Positions 48,661 to 58,920 of a stretch of DNA of 64,000 nucleotides are shown here, piece after piece. A model generated the notes under the pieces. The model searched no databases, was not told the DNA's origin, and was given only the letters and a program-made list of their open reading frames with translations. The first letter of the stretch is position 1. Each line of letters opens with the position of its first letter. The stretch spans positions 2,624,203-2,688,202 of the forward strand of contig JAGTWJ010000008.1 of NCBI GenBank assembly GCA_020064725.1. Direction: 5' to 3'. Source of the stretch: Drechslerella dactyloides (taxonomy: Eukaryota; Ascomycota; Orbiliomycetes; Orbiliales; Orbiliaceae). A program made the translations under genes and the position numbers.

Positions 48661-49656
48661 ATGAACCCTAAATCCAGTCCATGCAGCGGTGGCGGCACCA
48701 TCATATCTTTCTCTGTCGGCAACCGCCTACCTTACTCCGTTTCACTTCTTGACCTCCCTGGAAAGGTCCATCAAGTTGATATCGGCCTTAAGGAGGGCGA
48801 CCACACCATTGCGTCGCCTGAATTCGAGCTAGGCACCTTCAAGCTCAACGGCCAGAAAACAATCATGGGGCGGCTGAGATTTGGTTACTCGTATGACTCG
48901 AAGAACCAGGTCATCACGGTCTGCGGTACCGACTACGCCTCAGCTGGTAGCATGACCCTCATCACAAGACCAGAAGGCACCGATCAGTTGGCTTTTGAAT
49001 ATTCTGCATCTGGCTTTGCAGCCGACGAGGCCGCTCCGCATCAAGACTGGAACTACAACACTCAATTGCTGCCTGGCGTAGCGAAGTATTTCAGAGACAT
49101 AGCCCGACAGGCTAACGATGCTTTTATCGCAGCTTTGATTGAGGCTCAAATATATATGGTGCGGGTCCGCAGCAACCTGAGCGACTTGCGGATCGACGAT
49201 TATCTTAATCTATGCGTGGTGACTAGCGCTGATGGCCAGTTCCTCGGCCCATACGACCCCACCGCTGAGTATGAAGAGGGCGTTAAAATAAACCCGCTTG
49301 ACTCGGTTTATAACGGCACTACGGTTGTTCCCGCGGGCACGTTTTTCGCCAATGTGATCGGGAGTGATGGTGATCCCAAGGTTAGAGGCCTGTCGTGGAT
49401 TGAGTTGTGGAGGCAAATGGTAAATGGCGGTCAGCAGCCAGTGGCCTGCACGTCGTACAATTTCAATGGCTTTGCCTGCGGACCAGTGGACAGGGGCGGC
49501 CACATTATCCCTGGAACGGTCGCACATTCAATTCCAAACGGGTCTGACGTATACATATTCCCAATCTGTGCTGCTCACAACAATAACGATAATGTGTACA
49601 TGTCAGCGATCACATACCAAACGGCAGTCTGGTTGACGAACTATATGGGCCGTTAG
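48661..49656 (+). CDS. Intact 331-aa protein of unknown function with Cys/His C-terminal motif
   Basis: A single exon, 331 codons, ordinary codon use and a clean TATA box. The N-terminal half (about 10-120) alternates short hydrophobic and polar stretches as in a beta-rich domain (GGTIISFSVGNRLPYSVSLL, FELGTFKLNGQKTIMGRLRF). The middle (about 140-170) is helical. The C-terminus has a conserved-looking metal-site-like arrangement: C273, GGH at 279-281, then PIC at 301-303, AHNNND at 305-310, and VYM. The GGH...PIC..HNN pattern recalls short zinc- or HNH-like motifs seen in uncharacterised proteins, but I cannot assign a function. No signal peptide or membrane helix, so cytosolic. It is the best-preserved large gene in the middle block, surrounded by decayed sequence, which suggests recent arrival or selection. 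Confidence 0.88.
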   Translation: MNPKSSPCSGGGTIISFSVGNRLPYSVSLLDLPGKVHQVDIGLKEGDHTIASPEFELGTFKLNGQKTIMGRLRFGYSYDSKNQVITVCGTDYASAGSMTLITRPEGTDQLAFEYSASGFAADEAAPHQDWNYNTQLLPGVAKYFRDIARQANDAFIAALIEAQIYMVRVRSNLSDLRIDDYLNLCVVTSADGQFLGPYDPTAEYEEGVKINPLDSVYNGTTVVPAGTFFANVIGSDGDPKVRGLSWIELWRQMVNGGQQPVACTSYNFNGFACGPVDRGGHIIPGTVAHSIPNGSDVYIFPICAAHNNNDNVYMSAITYQTAVWLTNYMGR

Positions 49657-52600
49657 TATCCAAATCAGAAGGGATGTCTAGCCGTCTAGTGCTCGTGCCT
49701 GCTTGCTGATAGGCATCCCTATCCAAATTATTTGCTGTTGCTTTTATGATACTTTTACTTGCTGTGCTATTCTCATTCTCTCGTTAAGGCACGCCCACAT
49801 ACACAACTGTTCTAAGCACCAGTCCTGCACTATAGGAAACACATTCGTATAGGGAAGCCACCTTTGACCTTGTTCTAGCGATTTGAAATTTAGTCTTGTA
49901 ATATTAAGGTCATCCGACTCAATACGCCAGCCGTGTGCATAGAGAGCCTTGCGCCTGTATGACTTGTGATATTCCAGCCTTGAGCTGTATTGTACGAGAT
50001 GTAAAATGAGTTGCGATCTTTAATCCCAATACGAACCTATCCGAGTTACTGCCAACTTAACAGGGGACTGAGCGTTAGTTGAACAATATCTGTGACGTTG
50101 CAAGGGCTGGATAGATACGTATACGCATCGATTTTTCAAAGGCTCCTGCTCTCCGAATCCGAGCGACCAGATTCAGTACTTAACAGCTATCGCCCTGGGA
50201 CCGTTGCACACATTACCAGGTAAATACTCTTCACGGGCCATTTGTGTAGATTATAAATATTAAGAATATTTTATACAATTAAGGATTTTACCAGTAAGAG
50301 GTCCCTAAGAAATTATACTATATTATTTTAGTGACACAGACAGTAACCAAAAAATTGCCAACTCATATAGAAACCTTTTCTTTGAATCCCCGGAACATTG
50401 TATTGAGCTCATTGTGGGATTATCCTGGTGAGGGAGGAATGCACTTCAGCCAATTTTCTTTAGCGTAAGTGCTATCAAGCAAAGAGAGAATATGTTGCCC
50501 ACAAGCGTTATGGTGAGGCCTCCAAGAAACAGTCTTGGACCCGTCCAAATTTTGTCGGTGTTGAGTTTAGTTGGTCCGTCCGTCCCTGTTCTCCTCTCCG
50601 GGCCTTCTAACAAGGCTACAGCTAGGATAAGAGGGTGTTCGATATCTGTTAGCTGCTTTATTTCCATGGATAAAATGCTCTGCGCCGCCCAGCAGCTTCC
50701 GCCTTCTGTATAATTTTTTCTTGGTAAACTTGGTGTAGCGCACCTGAAAAGGGGTAAGGTAGGTAAGGCCCAGCATACGCAATGTAGATTTTGTGTAACG
50801 TACTAATATGCTTGGCGGAAATATGATAATCATATGAGGACTATCGTGATTCACTACTAACTTTAACTTATAGCCTTAATATTGTGCAGGCGTCGCGGAC
50901 GTTGATAGAAGATTTGGCACCAAACCCTCCTTCGTAATCTAAAGGCCTCAGAGCCTTTCACCGGGGGATACTCAGGTTAATACAACTTTGCTGTGTTATC
51001 GCTTTCGCGCTACACACTCATCTATGGTATTCCCTCCCTATGTTGCTAGATTTGGAACACAAAGGCGGCTTGCATGCTATACTGTATGATGTATAATATG
51101 CTGACCAGCTCCGTTTATAGAGGCGTTCGAATATTTTACGAAAAATGTGGTTAGGGATACCGCGCTTCTTATTTATCAGCGTCTCGTGCTTTCCTATCGG
51201 AGGCCCCCTTGGTCATCTGCTTATCAGCTCCGACGGCGCTACGGCTATCCCGGGAGGATTATCGATGAAAGGGTGTTGCCTTCCGCTCCCAAGTCCCTTT
51301 GGTCTTGGAACGGTTCGGGGTAACGGTATAGGAATCTCCCCAAAGCAGTGGTTCCAGAGGCGTTAATCAAGGTTGGAACCATTTTTTGTCTGGGAATTGC
51401 AGTAGAACAGAAACCCCTATCTGGTTCCAGGCGTTAGTGTGGTCACGTTGGACGCAGGAAAATTGGTACCATTTTGTATGGGGATACTTGAAGTGAGACA
51501 TGGTGTGGCCAATGATTTTTTGTCTTTTATTAGTTTGGGAAACGGGGTTGGAACCACATACATTCGGTACGTGTTGGTACATAGGAGTATTCTTAGTCGG
51601 GTCCTGGAGAAGATTCTGATGGGTGTCCGATACCTTCTCACGTGCTTCCTTACGGAGAGTTTGACAATGGTAAACATTGTTTCGATCTTCTTCCAGAAGG
51701 GTGACGGCGGTGGAACCGGTTGATGTTGCAACGCATTTTGACGGATTTGTCGTTTATGAGTTTATTTATTGGTAAAGGAGATTTAGAGATAGAAGGGAAG
51801 AAGTGGTATTCGACAAGATATTCGAGGGAAGCGAAGGTGTGAGCAACGTTATAGGCGCTGAACCGGGCGTGCAAACTAATCTCAAGCTTCGGGTAGAGTA
51901 AAACATTGAATGATACCGAACTTCCCAATACGTTGTTCTCGAAACGATGCAGGCATCTTCCGTCATTAAAATTATAATTTAAAAAATTTACTGTGATGGC
52001 TAAATATCCAGCTACAGGACGGGTAGGTTTAGCTTCGGCATGCTAGCTACCCTCACGACATTGCGTTAAATATGCATGTCGAAAAACGTCGACTGATTTC
52101 CGTATTGCCGAAAATGCCAAACCAGAGTTGGCACAGTTAGCAATGTAGCCGTTGGAGAAATCTTCCCCGCTATCAAAAGCGATCTCGGGCAGCTTCCGTA
52201 CACAGACGCATTGGTACAACGGTAGCGGTTACACGATCATCTTAATGATTCCAAAGGACGACAATAAATAGACGATACCGCAGTGCAGGAGAAAATCTGC
52301 TGTAAGGGTGTTGTAGCACATGTGGATGTTTATGCCGAATATTGAACAGGCGTGGACAAAGATAGCGGAGGCCATGTTGGTTGGGTCACACGAGGCAGTG
52401 TCCGGGAGTCGCACTGAGTTTATATTACAGATTAGGATATTTATTGGGTAACGAGGTTTGTCGAGGATGAATGCTCAAAGATGCCCCGGCTCAGTACATA
52501 CCTGGATCAGTCAGAGGTAAGCTGTACTCGCGCTCCAGATCTTCGAGGCATGCTTTCTCGAGGTCTGATGGGGTTATCCGCATATTAACAGTGTTTTTTC

Positions 52601-53239
52601 TTTTTTCTTTTTTCCTCAAAGAAATATGAAAGTCTGATCGAGATAGCTAGAGGTCTGCTGTACTGTAGCTCCACCGCCGTACGGCAGCAATAACCGCATC
52701 TATATATGCAAGTATAGAATAGTATCGCTCTAGGGGGTATCTTGAGGCTTATTCAGAAAAAGAGGGGTGAAGCTGCGAAGCTGCGAGGAGGAAAACGGAG
52801 CGGCCCAAGGGGCTCCGCGGAGGTGGTTCCCTTCCGATTCTCAGCTCTCAGTCCGGACCCTACTTCTTTAAGATCCCTATAGGGTCCCTATAGGGTCCGG
52901 AACCAGGTTACCGCCAGTGTAATCGCGGGTTCCCTTTTAGGTGCGTATACCTAGACTGCGGGAGTTGGCCCCAGACGGGGTGCAGCTAAATGGTAAGAAA
53001 AGAGGATCCCTTCCAGGGCTTTGCCTTTATACCTTGGCACTTGTGTGGTACTGGTACTTTACCCAGTTTTCTGGTGGTTTCAGAGGACTTAAGCGAAGTA
53101 GAACCGTTTTCATTTGCTAGAGAAAATGTATGTTTCCCTCGACCCCTGTCCGGCTCCAGGCGTTAGTGTGGTATTGCTGCCACAGAGGTATATACGCAAT
53201 AACACTAATTAATGGTAAAGCAGATTAAATAAGTGATTA
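49657..53239. other. Long stretch with scattered short frames, no firm gene
   Basis: About 3.6 kb. A 73-codon minus frame (50,446-50,667) starts with a real ATG and ends in a hydrophobic segment (FLGGLTITLVGNIFSLCLIA); it could be the tail of a lost membrane protein. Minus frames at 51,417-51,966 and 52,229-52,414 are open but featureless. The phrase CCAGGCGTTAGTGTGGT occurs at 51,426 and 53,157. Around 52,873-52,897 CCCTATAGGGT is doubled. None supports a gene model. Confidence 0.35.
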
Positions 53240-53425
53240 TAGGATATCGGTTTGGTAGGGATGCGTTGATGTGTTGTGCTTACTGCTCACTGCTCACTGC
53301 TCACTGCTCACATTGAGCAGTGAGTGTTGAGCGGTGAGCACCCACGTGACCTTGAGTTATAGCCCTGGCGGCTGCTCAGGTAGGAAGATAATCGTTATAA
53401 TCAAACTGCGGCGGAATGACAGTTG
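53240..53425 (+). repeat. LTR-like repeat, copy C (short fragment with hairpin)
   Basis: It matches the middle of copies A, B and D: GTTGATGTGTTG, CACGTGA, a degenerate TTGAGTTAT, then GGTAGGAAGATAAT and TGCGGCGG. Between them sits an inverted-repeat insertion made of CTGCTCA units (about 53,277-53,335), at the same position as the hairpin in copy A. Both ends of the parent repeat are missing. Confidence 0.6.
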
Positions 53426-53777
53426 CATTCTAAAATGAAGTGGTTGCATCTTGGTATGTTGTGTGGAGACCGAAAGGTAACTTCATTGTATCTCAAATTT
53501 CAAATTTTTCGGACATGTGCAGCTCGATGACTAAGTGACGTTTTCTATATTTGTCATACGAATGGAACGTCTTTATTTCACTTTTTCTCTGGATTATTAT
53601 CAATTAGAAGAAATGCGGCTGAGGAGGGCTAAAATTGAATGGATCAAAAATATTAAATCTAATACTAAGGAATTGTAAGTACAATCTTGGCTGCAGTACC
53701 CAAGAATTTTGGGTGCTTTACCACAACTTTAGTTCTCAGATTGGCCTCTAACATATTCTGATGGGTTACTTTATATG

Positions 53778-53785
53778 TATAAAAA
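53778..53785 (+). promoter_or_regulatory. Probable TATA box of the Cys-rich membrane protein gene
   Basis: TATAAAAA, 88 bases upstream of the ATG at 53874, a typical distance for fungal promoters with short leaders. Confidence 0.5.
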
Positions 53786-53873
53786 GTCCGCAACGCCCTT
53801 CCACCTGAAACTTCCTATAGAAAATAATGTAGAAAAATTAATAATGTAAAAATCGAAGACAAATTCTACAACT

Positions 53874-54551
53874 ATGACTATCCTCCTTACTGCTCTTCTT
53901 ACACTTCTATATCTTTTCTATATCTACACCCAAAATGACCAAATGTTGTATATTTCTATATATAATAAGCAAGATTATGCTACTGTGTACCCCTATATCC
54001 AGCGGTGTATCTACTATGGCAGCAACGACGACTTAGGCGGACGGATTGGTTGTGGTGGAAACCCTATTAACGGCTGCTACTGCTCATCAAGGCTAGTATT
54101 TATCACCAGTTTATATCTTACCTTATGCATTGGGAATTTCTGTAGTGTGGTCAGTGATTCTGCGGATCTGTCCAGTGCAGTCAGTTTATACGATGGGTAC
54201 TGCGTAACAGTGAATGCTGTGACATCAGCAAGGAGTAGTGGTGCTAGTGATGTAACTAGTTGTGGTTTAAGTCTGTTAGCTATTTCTCATACTACTGGTT
54301 TGGTACTATTAAGTGCTAATTTGACCAGTGCAGTTAGTGGGTCTATATCTATGAATGAAAGAAGTGCTGCTGAGTTGGGGTCAGAGGGTGGATTTTCAAC
54401 AGCTAGTAAGATTGCTTTAGGAGTTGGCTTGGGTGCTGGGATCCTTATCTTAGTATTTTTGGGGGCTATTTTCTATATATTGGTGAAGAAAGGGAAGCAG
54501 AGTGGAGATACAAATTTTGGAGGAATTGAGGATATCCCTAAAGCATTATAA
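53874..54551 (+). CDS. Secreted/surface Cys-rich single-pass membrane protein, 225 aa
   Basis: Signal-like N-terminus (MTILLTALLTLLYLFYIY), then an ectodomain with cysteines at 45, 60, 68, 70, 85, 90, 110 and 130, including the closely spaced GCYC. A Ser/Thr-rich stalk follows, then a membrane helix at about 179-204 (IALGVGLGAGILILVFLGAI) and a short basic tail (KKGKQ). The segment around CSS...YLTLCIGNFC...SAVSLYDGYC is of the type seen in many fungal extracellular Cys-rich membrane proteins related to CFEM proteins, although the CFEM spacing itself is not met. Single exon with intact frame. Composition is shifted to A/T and many codons look RIP-altered, so the protein may be drifting. Architecture parallels the CFEM gene at 31.1-31.7 kb. 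Confidence 0.75.
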   Translation: MTILLTALLTLLYLFYIYTQNDQMLYISIYNKQDYATVYPYIQRCIYYGSNDDLGGRIGCGGNPINGCYCSSRLVFITSLYLTLCIGNFCSVVSDSADLSSAVSLYDGYCVTVNAVTSARSSGASDVTSCGLSLLAISHTTGLVLLSANLTSAVSGSISMNERSAAELGSEGGFSTASKIALGVGLGAGILILVFLGAIFYILVKKGKQSGDTNFGGIEDIPKAL

Positions 54552-55016
54552 AGTATATAATATATTTCTAATAAAGCTACAGAGAAATTATATTTCTGAT
54601 TATATTTGTTGGAGAGTTAAAGGGTTATATACTTTTGTTTTGTTGTCTTGTACTATGTAATAAAGGGCTCACAAGTCCTTTTATGATTTCCTATTTATAC
54701 CAAACCTCTGGTTTGTTTATTAATAGTGCATGTTTGAATTTGCATCTAACTTACCTTTTTGGTCGTGCAGCCTGCTGTCACGGAGGTATGGTCTGGACAG
54801 ATCATTTATACCTCATTTCCAGACCCCGTCACTTTTACCCAATTATGACACTATTAATAATATTAATATGGGAGTGATGAGACATAATCTTGGATAACAT
54901 CCTATTTCATCATGCCAATATTGTGTGTTTCTGTGGTTCCCCTAACCAGAGTAGCGCCTGTATTTTCCCGACAACCATTCTTATTGTGGTTATTTATTAG
55001 CCTAGGTTGTACGATG
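54552..55016. other. Intergenic, 3' region of the membrane protein gene
   Basis: Contains ATAAAGC and AATAAAG A/T-rich words after the stop that could serve in polyadenylation. The plus frame 54,635-54,877 is featureless. Confidence 0.35.
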
Positions 55017-55311
55017 TATGATTAAATTGGCTCTTCAAGCTCTTTGAAAACGATGACCCTCTACTGCGACAACTAAGGGGCAATCAAGACAAGTTAGGAC
55101 CCAGGCAATCAGCAGTGTACAAAGCATTTTAACATATAACATTTCTAGATCAGAGAACAGCTGACCAAAAAAGAATTCAAGAGAACCTTAATCTCGATGG
55201 TATAAATGATAGTAGATATTTTACTAAGGCACTTCCCAAGCTGCTTCATGATATACACACTGCTTCACTTGACCTGCAGAACAAACTAGCAAGTTCAGAA
55301 AACAAAATTTA
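55017..55311 (+). pseudogene. Unassigned gene fragment
   Basis: A plus-strand frame reads LNWLFKLFENDDPLLRQLRG, then NQDKLGPRQSAVYKAF, a single TAA, and continues TADQKRIQENLNLDG and LHDIHTASLDLQNKLASSEN to a stop. It is clearly protein-like over about 95 codons with one stop, but with no visible start upstream and no domain I recognise. Confidence 0.35.
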
Positions 55312-55514
55312 ATTCATTACAAAGTATCTCAACTTCAAGCCAATCTGCAGAACAAAATCCCGCAATGGGGCGGTCCCTCTATCCACAAAACAGCATAAAA
55401 CAGCAATCCACAAAGCAGAACAACCTCCAGCCTCCTCGTGCAGCTGAAGGCAAAGCAAAACAAGCTCCAGTCGGTAACTGTAGCAGCTCCAGCTTTTCGT
55501 CATCTTCGGGCAAA

Positions 55515-56219
55515 TCAGGCGGATGTAGTCGTAGTTATAAATGTAGAACACTGACAACACTGACATCCAGTCGATCTATTCCTACACTTTTCCAGTTCCT
55601 CCATACACTGGCCCAGCTCTTCCGACAGAGCACCTGAATCCTTATTGCACTGGGCCAGGGCTCTCATCCTGGCTTCCTTCTCCGCTATGCAGTTGACCAG
55701 TTCCTGTCTACACTCGGCCAGGTCCAACATTAAGCAACAAACATTTCAAATTAATAGTAGTTGTACGGAGAACACTTACCCTGGTTCTGTCACTGTGTCA
55801 TGGGGAGCGGTGGTTGCAGAGTCAGCGGTGGTTGTAGAGTCAGTGGTGGTTGGGGGGCCATCTGTCGTTGGCGTTGTGGTCGTGGTTGTAAATGTAGAAC
55901 ACGGACAACATCGGCATGTATTCAATGCTTCTCTACAATATTTCAGATCCTCTTCACACTTTTTCCGTTGTGCCTCTTTTCTTCGTTTCTCTTGTACGCA
56001 CAGGTCCACTTGTCTTTTCAGTTCATCGCTCTCCTTTCTACACATTTCCAGTTCCTGTCTACACTCGACCAGGTCTAACGTTGAGCAACAAACGTTTCAA
56101 ATTAATAGTAGTTGCACGGAGGACGCTTACCCTGGTTCTGTCACTTTTTCCGGGGAAGCGGCTGCGAGAATAGTTCCCGAAAAGATCCAGAAAAGAGCCA
56201 AAAAGGACTGAACCTTCAT
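55515..56219 (-). CDS. Secreted Cys-rich coiled-coil protein with duplicated exon, 186 aa
   Basis: Model (minus): exons 56219-56131, 56058-55780, 55707-55515. Both introns are 72 bases, GTAAG...TGTAG, and both are in phase 2. Exon 1 encodes a signal peptide (MKVQSFLALFWIFSGTILAA) ending with VTEPG. Exon 2 encodes a charged helical unit beginning QELEMCRKESDELK, with regularly spaced Cys, then CRCCPC and a Thr-rich mucin-like tail that again ends in VTEPG. Exon 3 repeats the pattern (QELVNCIAEKEARM...CQCCQC, Thr tail) and stops. The repeated exon ends and near-identical introns show tandem duplication of an exon-intron unit of about 350 bases. An AG immediately before the CCTGG in intron 1 is absent in intron 2; only the downstream AG used here keeps both frames open. 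Likely an exported surface or effector-type protein; function unknown. Confidence 0.72.
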
Positions 56220-56379
56220 TATTGGGAACCGCAAATATAACAAAAGTGACAATAATGCTCGATAGAATTGTACACGGCAGATACCGCTTGGCCTATATCT
56301 TATAATTCTACCGCCGTTTGGTGTTCGGCTCTCTTAACAACTGGATGAACATCTGGAGGAATACCCCAAGGACAGACCG

Positions 56380-57010
56380 GTCTTTATATACACTCGACCA
56401 GCGCTCTGGATCTGTACCGCAAGGAAATAATATTAAGGAAGAACCTGGCATTCTACTCTTGTCCAGGAAGAAATTCGAAAGCTGTAAGTACAAGCTTGAA
56501 GGAGGGGTTCAAGTGCAATTGTCTAGGTGGTGTTTTGGCGTCGCTTCGTGACGGACGGCATATCCGCCTGGATACTCTGCCCTTCCCGAAAAATGTAATG
56601 AGGACTATCCCAAGTTCGTCATTGTATATCGACGTATCACTCTCGGTGCACGTTTGCCTGCGGGTTCAGAAATTTAATGAGAGGAGCCGCGTCGCGAAGC
56701 TGGCTAGCCTTGTCTTTGTCCCTGAGTCGGTGGGTCATGACGCTATGAATAGATTGTTAATTTAGTTATAGAATGGGCCAACGTTGCAGCGCATTGAGTC
56801 CACGTTGCAGCGCATCGGTCTGTAGGATATCAAAGTTCAAGCTTGCAGTGTATCTGGTGAACGATACCTTCGAGGACTGTTGGATACAAATACAAATATA
56901 TACACCGAAGACATCCTACAGCTAAGGTGACATGACATGAGTATAAATGTACATGTCCGAAATGACATACTCGTATAAGTGTGTTTGTTCGACGTGCACA
57001 TGTGGTACGG
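56380..57010 (+). repeat. Segmental repeat E, copy 2
   Basis: The less mutated partner of 35,420-36,170. It contains an intron-like interval (GAAAGCT|GTAAGT...TGTCTAG|GTGG, about 56,484-56,526) and protein-like frames (RLDTLPFPKNVMRTIPSSSL, VSLSVHVCLRVQKFNERS), suggesting that a gene fragment was copied. The frames are interrupted and I cannot name the product. Confidence 0.6.
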
Positions 57011-58509
57011 AAAGTAGGTGCATGGGGAGCTTTCGTGCATAAATTCTGGGGCGAAATTGTGCTTATTCCCTTTCTGGAAACCCAAAGCTTCCATATTTTA
57101 GTTAAAGACAGACCTCCGCCAATGGCAGAATGCTCTTCTATGCAGACGGTTCTTGAGCCACTGCGGAACTTGCCGTAAAATCAGCCTGGTAGTTTCAACT
57201 GCATTATAACTGAAGCGATACCTCTACGGTCCCAGAATTATATCGTGAACTTGATTTAAACATTTAAGTAGGTACTTCTTCACAGGAACTGAACAAAGAG
57301 CGCTAATTCAGCCTTTGCGCTCGTGGATGTCAGTTTCCCCAAATTTAGCCACTTTTCTGATTTCATTTAAATATATGATCAATCCGTTCGAGATCCTTAG
57401 CTAGCCATGATCGGAGCACACTCTTAGTCTCCTCTCGGCATAACCGAGCAGTGATAAGGGAGAAAAGGGGACACAAAGCTCCAGCAACATGGCCATTTCA
57501 GTGACTCGTTCCAGATCCGAAACTTAGACATCAGGGCTACTTCGCAAGCGAGACTATTTTGAGTCGTACTGTTGTTGGGAAGGTGATAATAAGGAAACAG
57601 CACTTCCAATGATAAAAGGCAGATACCCCCTTTATATGGGAATGTCTTCTGTATCCCCTGTAGTATATTATTCACGGTGTAGGAATAACAGGTAATGCTT
57701 AAGAGGTTACAGGCTGTGGACAATGAAAAGAGCACGAGACATGGTCATCAACGGACACATATTCCTTGGATTAGGTAATTCAGGTAATTCAAAAGTATTT
57801 TTTCAAAATTATACATCATATATAGAAGCAGATAAAGGATCTCTACATCTACCGATAGTAATCAACCAAGTAGGAAGGTTAATACCTTTGGCAGAGGAAC
57901 CGACCAAGTCTAAATAACAGCAGAGGCAGCAAAGCGCCTCATATTTCAAGAGAGGGGCAAGTTTGTCGCAAATGAGGACTGACTATAATATTCCACCAGG
58001 ATATATTAGCACCAGCCACAAATCCAGAAAGAGAGCACGCCGACGCCGACAGCTAAAGTTGGTGTTGACTTTTTGGGGTGGAACTTAGAAGCACGCAGAT
58101 GCAGTAGAATATCAGAGATAGAGCAATTATAGCGGATCTCGTACCCAGACTACACAAAGGTTATAGCCTTGGGCAGGGCTGGCTTGCGAAGATGTATTTG
58201 CATATTTGAACTCCCACGTCGAACCGGCGGGAGAATTCCGGAGCCCCATAACAATTTCGCCCACCATAAGATCCTAAAAATACCCCAGTTTATCTCGCGT
58301 GATCATCGGCTCTAAGATTAAACGAAAAGGTGCAATTTGTATCGATGCACTTTAAAAAGTTCGCTATTCTTGGATTTTGAGTAAACAACAATGGAGCACC
58401 AGGTGACCAGGTCCCAAATATAATTCGCAGACCGGGATAGATTAGAAGATATATTGGAATTCACTATCACCTCTTATCCGATGAAGAGATCTTAAGTAAC
58501 AATCAAACT
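57011..58509. other. Intergenic, nothing assigned
   Basis: Normal composition. The plus frame at 57,723-57,917 (RARDMVINGHIFLGLGNSGN) and the minus frame at 57,424-57,735 have no recognisable features. Confidence 0.35.
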
Positions 58510-58850
58510 TACCTCTTTCTGCATTACATAATCCCGTCTTTTTCTCTCAACCTTTTGAGCAGATGTGCCGTCTACAGATACCAGCGAAAGAGCAACTGCA
58601 TGCTGCAATACAACATCATGCTGCAGTACAACACGCCACAAACTGCGTACATTCAGCTGAGCCTGGCCTGTCAACTTCCAAAAAACTTACAAGCAACACT
58701 TGCTTCAAGTATTGTGACTCGAAAGGCTTTTGAGCAACGCTTCCGCACAACCATTCTTCTGACTCCGCCGGCCGCCTCGATTTCTGCTTTGAGCTCATCA
58801 TGCTGTTGGAGCTTTGTTACACAACAAACCAACTAGGAGTATAACAGTAC
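58510..58850 (-). other. Gene fragment related to 40,100-40,290, family unknown
   Basis: Minus-strand reading: VTKLQQHDELKAEIEAAGG, VRRMVVRKRCSKAFRVTILE, then in a second frame AQLNVRSLWRVVLQHDV and VDGTSAQKVERKRRDYVMQK ending at a GTAAG donor-like site near 58,512. It looks like one or two exons of a real gene with a frameshift between them. Ends about 70 bases from LTR-like copy D. Confidence 0.4.
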
Positions 58851-58920
58851 TAGATAACACTTTTATATATAGATAATTCTAGGTTCTGCTCTGTTAGTGA
58901 AATATTAAGCAGATAGTGGA

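Noticed and set aside
51367..51966. Overlapping minus frames suggesting a gene
   Set aside because: Three frames are open in turn, none protein-like enough; no motif or splice sites that join them.
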